Part shown: positions 17,273-26,121 of the stretch, in pieces
Position numbering within the stretch: the first letter of the stretch is position 1
How the letters are laid out: every line of letters begins with the position of its first letter
From: Chitinophagaceae bacterium
Lineage (GTDB): Bacteria; Bacteroidota; Bacteroidia; Chitinophagales; Chitinophagaceae
Assembly (NCBI GenBank): GCA_027489035.1
Contig: JAIYAN010000012.1
Coordinates: 124,001-188,000, forward strand
DNA: 64,000 nucleotides
Reading direction: 5' to 3'
Made by a program: the position numbers and the translations under genes
The notes under the pieces: model-generated
What the model was told of the DNA's origin: nothing
The model's input: only the letters and a program-made list of their open reading frames with translations
Databases searched by the model: none

Positions 17273-17806
17273 ATGTCAACAACAACATGGAATTTAGATG
17301 CCTCACATTCAGAGGTTGGATTCAAAGTACGTCATTTAATGATCAGTAATGTAAATGGATCGTTTGGAAAATTTACCTCTTCAATTACCAATGAAGGAGA
17401 AAATTTCGAAACATCGAAAGTAGTTTTCGAAGCGGAGATGAATTCTTTTAGCACCAACAACGAACAAAGAGATGGTCATATTAAATCTGCAGATTTTTTA
17501 GATGCGGATAATTTTCCAACCATGAAATTTGAAAGCAATAGCATTTCAAAAAAAGACGATCAATTATTTGTTGTACATGGTGATTTAACCATTAAAGGAA
17601 TTTCTAAATCAGTAGATTTATTGGTAGAAAAATCGGATACCGCAAAAGATCCATGGGGACAAACAAAAATTGCATTTGATGTAACTTCAAAAATCAATCG
17701 TACAGATTTTGGATTGGTATGGAACGCGCCATTAGAATCTGGTGGAGTATTGCTTGGTGAAGAAGTGAAGATTCATGCAGAAGTACAATTTGTATTGGCT
17801 CAATAA
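17273..17806 (+). CDS. YceI-family protein, cytoplasmic form
   Basis: YceI proteins are lipocalin-like barrels that bind long isoprenoids or similar lipids. The 177 residues show the standard pattern: WNLDASHSEVGFKVRHLMI, GSFGKFTS, then DGHIKSADFLDADNFPTMKF, the core motif, and GLTI-type strand DLTIKGISKSVDL with INRTDFGLVWN. No signal peptide is present, unlike the paralogue at 51100-51693. It is controlled from a divergent promoter shared with an HxlR regulator, which points to induction by a reactive compound or stress. A terminator follows 24 bp after the stop. Confidence 0.9.
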   Translation: MSTTTWNLDASHSEVGFKVRHLMISNVNGSFGKFTSSITNEGENFETSKVVFEAEMNSFSTNNEQRDGHIKSADFLDADNFPTMKFESNSISKKDDQLFVVHGDLTIKGISKSVDLLVEKSDTAKDPWGQTKIAFDVTSKINRTDFGLVWNAPLESGGVLLGEEVKIHAEVQFVLAQ

Positions 17807-17829
17807 TACTCAACTTCAAAAAAATACTG

Positions 17830-17860
17830 GCTGTCTCATAAATTTGAGGCAGCTTTTTTT
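17830..17860 (+). terminator. Rho-independent terminator of yceI
   Basis: GCTGTCTCA (17830-17838) pairs with TGAGGCAGC (17845-17853) with one G-U pair and a 6-base loop, followed by seven T. Confidence 0.85.
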
Positions 17861-18124
17861 ATTATTTTTTTTGATGAAATTTCTAGAAAAAATTTAATCA
17901 AAATTCAACATAATAATTTCAAATTGTATTTTCTTCATTCGCTGAAATGCTTGTAAATTCGATAGTTTCAGCGAAATTAAATTTTAAAACGCTTCAAAAT
18001 ATTTTCTATTTCATTTGTATAAAACAGAATAATACATTTCGCTTATCCACAAAGCAAAAAAAAATGTTGATAAAATAATTGCAATTATTTTTTCTAATCG
18101 CAGAAATTATTTTTAATATTGTGC

Positions 18125-18197
18125 ACGGGAATTTGGTTCCCGTACTTACTAACCCATCTATATATTAAAGCCCGACATTTTTTGTTGGGCTTTTTTA
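18125..18197 (+). ncRNA. Candidate small RNA with 5' hairpin and intrinsic terminator
   Basis: Between the yceI terminator and the next gene lie about 450 bp without an open frame. Near their end ACGGGAA (18125-18131) pairs perfectly with TTCCCGT (18137-18143), a 25-base single-stranded stretch follows, and AGCCCGAC (18169-18176) pairs with GTTGGGCT (18184-18191, one G-U pair), followed by a T run. TAATATTG at 18114-18121 is a 7-of-8 match to the -7 element, placing a start at about 18125. As yceI already has its own terminator, this second one implies a separate short transcript of about 73 nt. No match to a known RNA family is recognised; the preceding 17861-18113 shows nothing else. Confidence 0.4.
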
Positions 18198-18294
18198 ATG
18201 TCTTTAATTTTTTTTTACAACATACATTACGTTAAAACTCTTTTTTAAAATTAGTGTTGCTTCAAAAATTTATACACTAATTCTGTTTAACTAC

Positions 18295-18302
18295 TATCTT
18301 TG
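18295..18302 (+). promoter_or_regulatory. -7 promoter element of the small CxxC protein gene
   Basis: TATCTTTG matches TAnnTTTG exactly and ends 16 bp before the ATG at 18319. A GTG at 18307 would fall at or upstream of the transcription start, so the ATG is preferred. Confidence 0.4.
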
Positions 18303-18318
18303 TTTAGTGAAAAATAAC

Positions 18319-18528
18319 ATGAAGTATATTATTCTAACGAGCTTAATTTTAATCGTTGATATTGTTGCAAAAGCACAATGTTCGATGTGTACTAAAACAG
18401 CTTCACAACTTGGCGAAAAACCAGCGTTGGGATTAAACAATGGCATACTCTATTTGATGCTGGCACCGTTTGCCATTATTGGTGTAATCGCATACCGTTG
18501 GTGGAAAAGTCAAGGAAGATCTCAGTAG
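18319..18528 (+). CDS. Small secreted/membrane protein with CxxC motif
   Basis: A 69-residue protein: N-terminal signal or membrane segment (YIILTSLILIVDIVAKAQ), then directly CSMCTKTASQ, a CxxC that would face the periplasm, a short polar linker ending ALGLNNGILYL, and a second hydrophobic segment MLAPFAIIGVIAY with a basic tail RWWKSQGRSQ. The CSMC plus LGLNNGILYLMLAPF pattern is one I associate with small conserved Bacteroidota proteins of unknown function. The tail overlaps the convergent meaB by 7 bp. A metal-binding or thiol role is possible but unproven. Confidence 0.7.
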   Translation: MKYIILTSLILIVDIVAKAQCSMCTKTASQLGEKPALGLNNGILYLMLAPFAIIGVIAYRWWKSQGRSQ

Positions 18529-19415
18529 TATTTTTTTATGAATTGATAGAGGTTTATCAACCCTTCATTATTTTCGATTTCTTTTTTCAAGTCAGATTTT
18601 TCAATATCCTGCATTCTTTTGCTTCTAATTAATTGATAAGCACGCTCAGCAAGTAACCAGGATTTTCTATCGTTTACTTTGGATGTATTTGTAGCCGTAA
18701 TTTTTTCCTTTAATAATTCTATCCCTTCTTTTGTAGACGCAATTGTTTTTACAATTGGAATTTCTTGTTGTTTGTGATGAAAAACCGGTGCTAACATTTG
18801 TTTAAGCGTATTGATAAATGCATCTGCACCTTCTCGATCTGATTTATTTACAACAAAAATATCTGCAATTTCCATTAAGCCAGCTTTCATGGTTTGTATT
18901 TCATCGCCCGATTCTGGCACAAGCACCACAACAGTTACATCTGCTAACCCAGCAATTTCAATTTCACTTTGCCCTACGCCAACTGTTTCAATTATTACAA
19001 TATCAAATTGCGCGGCTTTTATAATTTCAGATATCTCAATAATTTTTGGATTTAAACCACCGAGCGAGCCTCTTGAAGCTAATGAACGAATATAAACATT
19101 GGGATTATTGTACCATTCGCTCATCCGTATTCTATCGCCAAGTAAAGCGCCTAAATTAAACGGAGATGATGGATCAACACAAAGTACGGCCACTTTTTTA
19201 TTATCTGCCGTAAACGCCCCAATAAGCGCATCTGTGATGGTACTTTTGCCCGCACCTGGCGGCCCAGTTATGCCAATGATCTGCCCTTTATTACTGGTAT
19301 TCAACGATTGCATAAATGCTTCATAACCCGGCGCTTCATTTTCTACCAATGAAATGCAACGAGCTAGCGATTTGATATCACCCTCTATCAATTGAAATTT
19401 TAACGTATCAGACAT
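18522..19415 (-). CDS. meaB: Methylmalonyl-CoA mutase-associated GTPase
   Basis: MeaB is a G-protein chaperone that protects the B12-dependent methylmalonyl-CoA mutase and gates cofactor loading. The 297-residue protein has the P-loop GPPGAGKST, then VDPSSPFNLGALLGDRIRM, the switch region SRGSLGGL, IIETVGVGQSE, and the nucleotide-specificity motif NKSD. A C-terminal dimerisation helix region follows (LLAERAYQLIRSKRMQD). The start at 19415 is the first ATG; a TTG nine bases earlier is possible. The mutase genes are not in this window. Confidence 0.94.
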   Translation of the reverse strand: MSDTLKFQLIEGDIKSLARCISLVENEAPGYEAFMQSLNTSNKGQIIGITGPPGAGKSTITDALIGAFTADNKKVAVLCVDPSSPFNLGALLGDRIRMSEWYNNPNVYIRSLASRGSLGGLNPKIIEISEIIKAAQFDIVIIETVGVGQSEIEIAGLADVTVVVLVPESGDEIQTMKAGLMEIADIFVVNKSDREGADAFINTLKQMLAPVFHHKQQEIPIVKTIASTKEGIELLKEKITATNTSKVNDRKSWLLAERAYQLIRSKRMQDIEKSDLKKEIENNEGLINLYQFIKKYY

Positions 19416-19493
19416 TGTTTGCAAATTAATACAAATTAAGTTTCTGTGTAGGTACTTATTTTTTAATGATTATTTTTGATTCAAATTTTTTAC

Positions 19494-20564
19494 ATGCATC
19501 CAGCCAATGTAATTATAGATTGTGAAAGAATGAAGTATCCATTTACCGGACTATATACTTATTGTAGTGCGTTGAGTAAATCATTGGTTCATCAAAATAA
19601 TCCATCAGAACTAAAGTTGCATTTTTATACGCCAGAAAAAGAAATGGGTTTTTTAGGGGATGATCAACATTATTACAAACAAAAGTCTTGGCATAAATTA
19701 TTTAATCCAATTGCCAATTTTGCAGATGTTTGGCATGGTACTTATCAAAACAGCAATTATTATCCTACTCAAAAAAAAGTAAAAAAAATTCTTACCATTC
19801 ATGACCTTAATTTTATGGTTGAAGGAAATAAATCTGCGGCCAAACAGAAAAAGTACTTAAATAAATTACAAGACCAAATTGATCGTTCAGATTTAATCAC
19901 CACCATTTCTACTTTCACATTAGATTTTGTAAAACAACATTTGAATCTGCGTAATATACCTACTACCGTAATTTACAATGGCTGTAATGTAGATTTGATT
20001 GTATCGCCGCCAACCAAACCAGTTTGTATAGATGAACAAGATGCATTTATATTTTCTATTGGCACCATCGCCCGTAAAAAGAATTTTCATGTGTTGATTC
20101 CGTTGCTTAAAAACAATAATTTCAAATTGGTTATCGCAGGTATTTTTCAGGATTCCAATTATCAGGCGTTTATTATGGAAGAAGCAAAAAAATATAATTT
20201 TGCTGATAGAGTAATCATGCCTGGGTCGATAACAGAATCTGAAAAGTGGTGGTTGATGCATCATACCAAAGCATTTGTTTTCCCGTCTATTGCAGAAGGA
20301 TTTGGTATTCCAGTTGCGGAGGCCATGCATTTTGATGCGCCGATAATTTTATCAACACATACTTGTTTGCCTGAAATAGGAGGCGATGCGGCTTATTATT
20401 TTTCATCTTTTGATCCTGATGAAATGCAACATGATTTTAAAAATGCATTAGATGATTTTAATGCAAATCCCAATCAACAAATTAAAATGAAAGCGCGTGC
20501 TGATTTATTCAATTGGGAAAACGCCGCAAATCAATATTTAAACCTTTACAGGAAGTTAATTTAA
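19494..20564 (+). CDS. Glycosyltransferase family 4 (GT-B fold)
   Basis: A 356-residue retaining glycosyltransferase. MHPANVIIDCERMKYPFTGLYTY forms the acceptor-side loop. The donor domain includes SIGTIARKKNFHVLIPLL, RVIMPGSITESEKWWLMHHTKAFVFPS and the E-x7-E signature EGFGIPVAEAM followed by LPEIGGDAAYYF. It heads three closely packed plus-strand glycosyltransferase genes (gaps of 10 and 12 bp), which suggests one surface polysaccharide or glycolipid pathway. The start is the first ATG. The sugar is unknown. Confidence 0.9.
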   Translation: MHPANVIIDCERMKYPFTGLYTYCSALSKSLVHQNNPSELKLHFYTPEKEMGFLGDDQHYYKQKSWHKLFNPIANFADVWHGTYQNSNYYPTQKKVKKILTIHDLNFMVEGNKSAAKQKKYLNKLQDQIDRSDLITTISTFTLDFVKQHLNLRNIPTTVIYNGCNVDLIVSPPTKPVCIDEQDAFIFSIGTIARKKNFHVLIPLLKNNNFKLVIAGIFQDSNYQAFIMEEAKKYNFADRVIMPGSITESEKWWLMHHTKAFVFPSIAEGFGIPVAEAMHFDAPIILSTHTCLPEIGGDAAYYFSSFDPDEMQHDFKNALDDFNANPNQQIKMKARADLFNWENAANQYLNLYRKLI

Positions 20565-20574
20565 ATTGTATAAA

Positions 20575-21636
20575 ATGAATGTTTTGCTGTTGGAGATTGG
20601 CGGGTCACATATTGAGTGCATGTACAGTTATCTTCATTTGTTAAAGAAAAAAAATCATCAAGTTCATTTGGCTTGTAATCAAAAACTGGTAGCCCTTTTC
20701 CCAGAGAAAGATCAACTTGATGGCCTATTAATTTTAAAAGATAAATTTTCTTTCAGCGAACAGATAAAAGCTTTCTTACTGATCAGAAATTATATCCAAA
20801 AAAACAAGATTACACATTTAATCATTAATACGTGCGAGCTTAAAATCATTAGAAACCTTTTTCTTTTTATTCCTAAAAAAATCAATTGTACGGGCTTGGT
20901 TCATAATGCCAAAAAACTAGAAAAGAGTGTAACTTTTACAAAGTTGCTTTCCATAAAAATGAAAAAGTATCTTGTATTGGGCGATTTTTTACTTAAGAAT
21001 ATCCAGCCGTTTTACAAATTTCAGGTACAATCTTTTTATCCCATTTATTTTCCAAAAGCTAAAAATAATAATGTTCAAAAACCAAATGGTGCTTTTTGGG
21101 TATGTATTCCTGGTGGCGCTTCTCACCAAAGAAGAGATTATCTTTTATTGATTGAAGCATTAAGTAAAACTGCCCTACCTACTCATATTCAATTTATATT
21201 TTTAGGCAAATACTATCTTAATGAAGTAATTGATAAAAGCACAACCGAATCTGAATGGTGGAAAAATCACATCATAACATTTGATGAAGAAGTGCCTTAC
21301 GATATTTTTCATCAATACATTCAGCAATCAGATTTTATTTTACCATTGATAAAAATGGAAAATGATACGATGTACGGACTGGCGCGTATTTCGGGTTCTT
21401 TTAATCTTGGGTTAGGATATAAAAAACCTTTTTTACTGCCCGAAAATTATCAAGCCAATACCGATCTTTTGCCATATTCCTTGTATTATAAAAACACAAA
21501 TCATTTGTTGGATATTATCGCGAATAGTGATTCGGATAAATCTTCTATTGCCACAATTCAACAAAATTATGCTACAGGGATGTTTAAAGATTTTAATTTA
21601 ATGGCAGATCAATTTTGTACGTTTATTCAACAGTAA
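20575..21636 (+). CDS. Divergent GT-B-like glycosyltransferase
   Basis: 353 residues, no family signature that I can name with confidence. The N-terminal half looks like a GT-B acceptor domain: VLLLEIGGSHIECMYSYLHLLKKKNHQVHLAC, then THLIINTCELKIIRN. The second half has VCIPGGASHQRRDYLLLIEAL, reminiscent of the start of a GT4 donor domain, IQFIFLGKYYL, and SDFILPLIKMENDTMYGLARISGSFNLGLGYKKP where GT-B enzymes bind the nucleotide. The usual E-x7-E is not evident. Sitting 10 bp after one glycosyltransferase and 12 bp before another makes a glycan role likely; activity is inferred. Confidence 0.65.
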   Translation: MNVLLLEIGGSHIECMYSYLHLLKKKNHQVHLACNQKLVALFPEKDQLDGLLILKDKFSFSEQIKAFLLIRNYIQKNKITHLIINTCELKIIRNLFLFIPKKINCTGLVHNAKKLEKSVTFTKLLSIKMKKYLVLGDFLLKNIQPFYKFQVQSFYPIYFPKAKNNNVQKPNGAFWVCIPGGASHQRRDYLLLIEALSKTALPTHIQFIFLGKYYLNEVIDKSTTESEWWKNHIITFDEEVPYDIFHQYIQQSDFILPLIKMENDTMYGLARISGSFNLGLGYKKPFLLPENYQANTDLLPYSLYYKNTNHLLDIIANSDSDKSSIATIQQNYATGMFKDFNLMADQFCTFIQQ

Positions 21637-21648
21637 ATATTTCAATTT

Positions 21649-22566
21649 ATGCAGTTAGTGAGTGTTGTTTTATGCAGTTATAATGGAATCGCATTTATCC
21701 AAAGTCAGTTGGATAGTTTAGAAGCTCAAACTTACAGCAACATTGAGTTTATTTGTTCGGATAACAATAGTGATGATGGTACAGATGTGGTTTTAAAAAA
21801 TTGGTGTGCTCAAAATCCTTCTACCCGAAAATTCATTTCTTACAAGGAAAAAGGACTAAATAAAAACTTCTTCAATGCTGTTCAATTTGCTACAGGCACC
21901 TACGTTATGTTTTGTGACCAAGATGATATTTGGCTACCTGAAAAAATTGAGTTGCTTGTAAAATTTCATGAGAAAAATAAGCGGGCATCTATGGTTTATT
22001 GTTTATCACAAAAATTTCATAGTCAAATTCCTACATCGATTAAACGAAAAAAAATCACCCAACTCGAAGGAAGTAATATCAAAAAAACAATGTTGATTTC
22101 GCATACCCTTGGGCATAATATTCTCATAAAAAATGAGGTATTGAAAAAGATTCCTGTACCCAATAGTGAGGATGTTGCTTACGATTGGTGGATAACAGTT
22201 AGTTCGATGTGTTTGGGACATATTGCTTGTTTGCCTCAAGTACTTACCTATTGGCGTCAACATCATTACAACACCACTACTAAAATCAATTCAGGACTCT
22301 ACTATAAAAGCAGAATCCTGTATTTAAAAGCGTTTCTTACAAACAGCTTGATATCTGATGAAAATAAAAATTGGATTATAAAAGCAAATAATAATTTTAA
22401 ACAGCTAAGAACAAAACAATTTTCTTTTTCATTGTTTTTATTTCTGTTAAAAAATGCAAATCAGATTTTTTTCTACAAGAGAAAGAAAAATATTTTTTTA
22501 AAATGGATATCGTTTACCAAATGGGCGTATAGAATGAGTAAACAATCATTTAGGGTAGATAAATAA
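21649..22566 (+). CDS. Glycosyltransferase family 2 (GT-A fold)
   Basis: A 305-residue inverting transferase. VSVVLCSYNGIAFIQSQLDSL is the nucleotide-binding start, SDNNSDDGT is the first acidic region, and FCDQDDIWLPEKIELL contains the metal-binding D-x-D equivalent, in the form common to rhamnosyl- and O-antigen-type enzymes. The C-terminal third is basic and without a membrane anchor. It is the third gene of a probable three-gene transcription unit. Linkage and sugar cannot be read from the sequence. Confidence 0.9.
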   Translation: MQLVSVVLCSYNGIAFIQSQLDSLEAQTYSNIEFICSDNNSDDGTDVVLKNWCAQNPSTRKFISYKEKGLNKNFFNAVQFATGTYVMFCDQDDIWLPEKIELLVKFHEKNKRASMVYCLSQKFHSQIPTSIKRKKITQLEGSNIKKTMLISHTLGHNILIKNEVLKKIPVPNSEDVAYDWWITVSSMCLGHIACLPQVLTYWRQHHYNTTTKINSGLYYKSRILYLKAFLTNSLISDENKNWIIKANNNFKQLRTKQFSFSLFLFLLKNANQIFFYKRKKNIFLKWISFTKWAYRMSKQSFRVDK

Positions 22567-22586
22567 ATACTTCAAGCTGTTGGATT

Positions 22587-23480
22587 TTATTTTTCAGCTT
22601 TAAAACGCGCTACAATTTTATGGTTTTTAAAAGTAAATAATCTTCTGCCTATTCGCTTTTCAAACCAATCTAAAATTCTATATTTTAATTTCAAATTTTT
22701 CTTTTTGATATCTAACTTGATGTCCCAGTTTTTTTGATTGATTCTATCTTTCATTACAAAAGGATGTGTTTCTTCAAATCTTTTTAAGGAATCAAATTCG
22801 TTGTAATCAAAGAAATCTTCCGTTTGCAAAAATTGGTTTAAAGATTCATCATTATCATTCCAAAATCCAGCAACATTTTTTTGCTTGATTTTCATTTGCT
22901 TTGGATTTTTTACCCAGCCATAATGATACACATAAGCATCTGTTTTTACCACATTTATTTTTTCATTTCCTTTTCTAAATCCTTGCGCATCTCGATATGA
23001 TTGAATGTTTTTATTGTTTCTAATAATTCGCGTTTCACAGTTGTACCATTTTCTGCTATCACCAACATAATCATAAGTGCCATAAAAATGCAGGTAATTG
23101 AATAAAATCCCTTCCACCGATTTATCATCAACATATTTTTTCATTGCTGATGAAATATGAGATTGATATTTTTCATGAATCACCTCATCGCCTTGAATAT
23201 AAAATATCCAATCCGTATCAGATGAAACGTGTTCCATTACTTTATTCGTTTCTACTGCCAAAATTCTTCCACCTTTACGCAAACTCAAATCCCAGGTAGA
23301 GTGTACAATTTTTATCTTATCCGAATTGATGTTTTTAATCAACATCTCTGTTTCATCTTCACCATTACCAACAGATACAATCATTTCATCTACCATAGGA
23401 AGTATTGATTTTATGGCTTCCACAATGGGATAATCATTTATAATGGCATTTCTGATAAATGTAATTCCAGTTACTTTCAT
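22587..23480 (-). CDS. Glycosyltransferase family 2-like protein
   Basis: A 297-residue protein convergent with the preceding cluster (gap 20 bp). MKVTGITFIRNAIINDYPIVEAI begins a GT-A fold, VDEMIVSVGNGEDET is the usual second strand, and FYIQGDEVIHE provides the Q-G-D-E/D-x-D-like metal site. GWVKNPKQMKIKQK with a preceding YHYGW is seen in a subset of family-2 proteins acting on lipopolysaccharide cores. The C-terminus is strongly basic (KKKNLKLKYRILDWFEKRIGRRL), consistent with peripheral membrane binding. Substrate unknown. Confidence 0.82.
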   Translation of the reverse strand: MKVTGITFIRNAIINDYPIVEAIKSILPMVDEMIVSVGNGEDETEMLIKNINSDKIKIVHSTWDLSLRKGGRILAVETNKVMEHVSSDTDWIFYIQGDEVIHEKYQSHISSAMKKYVDDKSVEGILFNYLHFYGTYDYVGDSRKWYNCETRIIRNNKNIQSYRDAQGFRKGNEKINVVKTDAYVYHYGWVKNPKQMKIKQKNVAGFWNDNDESLNQFLQTEDFFDYNEFDSLKRFEETHPFVMKDRINQKNWDIKLDIKKKNLKLKYRILDWFEKRIGRRLFTFKNHKIVARFKAEK

Positions 23481-23648
23481 TGTATAAAATTGTACCTAAC
23501 AGGTTTAAATTGGGATTTTTTAATTTGTAAAGATTTAATGTTCAAATTATAATCTCATTTCTATTACGAAGACAAAATAAACGTTTTTAATTCATAAATT
23601 TGAATATGTCATGAGTGATGATTATGGCATTTTAAAATTTTATTTCAA

Positions 23649-24284
23649 ATGACAAACTTCATTCCCATTTTTCCATTGGCGCTGGTTGTATTTCCAGACG
23701 AACATTTGAACCTGCATATTTTTGAACCTCGCTATAAACAATTAATCACAGACTGTTTTGCCAATAAAAAACCATTTGGTATTCCAGCAGTAATCAACAA
23801 CAAAATGATGGATTTGGGCATGTTGGTAGAGATTGTTGAGATTTCTAAAATGTATGATGATGGGAAAATGGATATTAAAACAAAAGGGGTATCCATGTTT
23901 AAAATTTTGGAAACCATAAAAGAATTACCCGATAAATTATATAGTGGTGCCATTGTTTCCTATGAAAATTTCATTAACGATGGTAATCCTGCATTGATGA
24001 AAAAAATCCTTGAACTTATTTTACAACTTCACGAAAAATTAGGTGTTTCAAAAAAGTTTAATAAAGCAGACGATGCACTTCAAAGCTTTGATGTTGCGCA
24101 TCACATTGGTTTATCCATTGAAGATGAATATCAGTTGCTGGAATATCCCCGTGAATTACATCGACAAGAATACATCAAACGCCATTTGGTAAAAGTGCTT
24201 TCTGTAATGAATGAAATGGTTTCGCTTGAAAAGAAAATAAAACTCAACGGACATTTTAAAAATTTGGAAGGGTTTGAATTTTAA
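23649..24284 (+). CDS. LON substrate-binding-domain protein
   Basis: A 211-residue stand-alone LON N-terminal-like domain. IPIFPLALVVFPDEHLNLHIFEPRYKQLI is the family's defining start, followed by beta strands (LVEIVEISKMYDDGKMDIKTKG) and an alpha-helical C-terminal half ending in KKIKLNGHFKNLEGFEF. There is no ATPase or protease domain. Function is not established for such proteins; substrate or partner binding is assumed. Its stop codon overlaps that of convergent mutL by 4 bp. Confidence 0.88.
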   Translation: MTNFIPIFPLALVVFPDEHLNLHIFEPRYKQLITDCFANKKPFGIPAVINNKMMDLGMLVEIVEISKMYDDGKMDIKTKGVSMFKILETIKELPDKLYSGAIVSYENFINDGNPALMKKILELILQLHEKLGVSKKFNKADDALQSFDVAHHIGLSIEDEYQLLEYPRELHRQEYIKRHLVKVLSVMNEMVSLEKKIKLNGHFKNLEGFEF

Positions 24285-26101
24285 CCTCTACCAAACATTT
24301 TATCCATCTCGTCTTTTTTAAAGCTCAAATACGTGGGCTTTCCATTCGGTGTAACGTTGGTTATTTCGCATTCAAACAAATCTGAAACCAAAGATTGCAT
24401 TTCTTTCTGCGTTAAAATTTTCCCAGGTTTAATCGCGTTTTGAATCGCCATTGAGCGAAGCAATTTTTCGCGTTTAGAATATTTTAATTCACTACTGAAA
24501 TGTTTGTATTGTTCTATTATTTTTTCAATCGCTGTTTTTTCATTTCCATGATCAACATCGCCTGGTGTTCCTTGAATGACAAAAGTATTGTTGCCAAAGG
24601 GTTCTAGCTGATATCCCAATTCTTTCATATCGTCAAGCATCTCAGTGAGCAATACTGCATCCGATGCGGATAAATCTATCGTTGCTGGAAATAAACTTTG
24701 TTGAATGGGAATCGATTTTCCTGAAAGAGCCGCCGAATATCGTTCGTATAAAATTCTTTCGTGCGCATTTTGTTGGTGAATCAATAAAAATCCTTCTGCA
24801 TCCTGAATTAAAATATTGGATTGGTGCAATTGCATCACAGGCTGTTCTGATGCATAGGTTTTATGTAAAGGTTCAAATTGCTTTTGCTGTTCTATAGTTG
24901 AAGCATTATCCGTTTTAGGCGCCTCATAAAAATCTTTCCAATGTTTTAAATTATCCGATTTCTCAATCAAATGCGCTTGTCCTTTTTGCGAAAATGTTTG
25001 AAACAAAGATGATGAAGCGGTTGATGCTCTTTGGGCTTCAGTAACGGGATTACTTAAGGCGCTTAATCGTTCAATATTTGGATCTAATTCAAAATCGAGG
25101 GTAGGAGTAATGCTAAATTGTGCTAGCGCATGTTTCACTGCAGATTGCACAAATGCATACACAATTTTATCGTCTTCGAATTTAATTTCTTGTTTTGTAG
25201 GATGAACATTGATATCCAATTGCGCGGGGTCCAAATCTATAAATAACGCATACATCGGAAAACTATCTTTTGGAATCATTTCCGAAAAAGCATTCATAAT
25301 GGCATGATTCAAGTAAGCGCTTTTTATAAATCGGTTGTTTACAAAAAGATATTGATCGCCTCTGGTTTTCTTTGCTGTTTCAGGCTTTCCTACAAATCCA
25401 GTGATATTTAGATAATCGGTTTCTTCATGTACACTTACCAATTTGGCATTATAACTATTGCCTAAAATTTGAACTATTCTTTGTTTGAAACTACCTTTTT
25501 CCAAATGAAAAACTTCCTGTCCGTTTGATTGTAAGGAGAAAAATATATCTGGAAATGCCATGGCCACCCGAATAAATTCATCCATGATATTTCTTAATTC
25601 GGCAGTATTGCTTTTTAAAAAGTTTCTGCGAGCTGGCACATTAAAAAATAAGTTTTTCATGGCAATGCTCGTGCCTTTGTTAAAAGCTACCGGCTCTTGC
25701 TTAATTACCCTGCTATTTTCGATTTCTACAAACGTTCCTGTTGGGTCATCGGCTCTTTTGGTTTTTAGTTCTACTTGCGCTACGGCAGCGATACTTGCCA
25801 ACGCTTCACCCCTGAAACCCATCGTTTTTATTCGAAATAAATCGTCGATATTTTTAATTTTTGATGTAGCATGACGCTCAAATGCCAAACGTGCATCTGT
25901 TTCGCTCATGCCTTTGCCATTATCAATAACTTGCACCAGTGCCTTTCCCGCATCATTGATAATCAACTTAATTTCATCCGCATTTGCGTCAACTGCATTT
26001 TCCAACAATTCTTTAACAGCACTTCCCGGACGTTGTATAACTTCCCCCGCAGCAATTTGATTGGCTATATTATCTGGTAATAAATGAATGATATCTGTCA
26101 A
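24281..26101 (-). CDS. mutL: DNA mismatch repair protein MutL
   Basis: MutL links MutS recognition of a mismatch to strand removal. The N-terminal GHKL ATPase is complete: LLPDNIANQIAAGEVIQRP, ELLENAVDANAD (catalytic Glu), DNGKGM and TMGFRGEALASI. The dimerisation domain holds LIHQQNAHERILYERY (from about residue 441) where endonuclease-type MutL has DQHA-x2-E-x4-E, so the first Asp is His; the C-terminal metal motif is likewise altered (TPNGKPT). The start is TTG at 26101, giving TDIIHLLP as in other MutLs: an upstream ATG (26134) precedes the -7 element TATTTTTG and would not be transcribed. 606 residues. Confidence 0.93.
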   Translation of the reverse strand: MTDIIHLLPDNIANQIAAGEVIQRPGSAVKELLENAVDANADEIKLIINDAGKALVQVIDNGKGMSETDARLAFERHATSKIKNIDDLFRIKTMGFRGEALASIAAVAQVELKTKRADDPTGTFVEIENSRVIKQEPVAFNKGTSIAMKNLFFNVPARRNFLKSNTAELRNIMDEFIRVAMAFPDIFFSLQSNGQEVFHLEKGSFKQRIVQILGNSYNAKLVSVHEETDYLNITGFVGKPETAKKTRGDQYLFVNNRFIKSAYLNHAIMNAFSEMIPKDSFPMYALFIDLDPAQLDINVHPTKQEIKFEDDKIVYAFVQSAVKHALAQFSITPTLDFELDPNIERLSALSNPVTEAQRASTASSSLFQTFSQKGQAHLIEKSDNLKHWKDFYEAPKTDNASTIEQQKQFEPLHKTYASEQPVMQLHQSNILIQDAEGFLLIHQQNAHERILYERYSAALSGKSIPIQQSLFPATIDLSASDAVLLTEMLDDMKELGYQLEPFGNNTFVIQGTPGDVDHGNEKTAIEKIIEQYKHFSSELKYSKREKLLRSMAIQNAIKPGKILTQKEMQSLVSDLFECEITNVTPNGKPTYLSFKKDEMDKMFGRG

Positions 26102-26121
26102 AATCAATGTAATTTGTAGCG

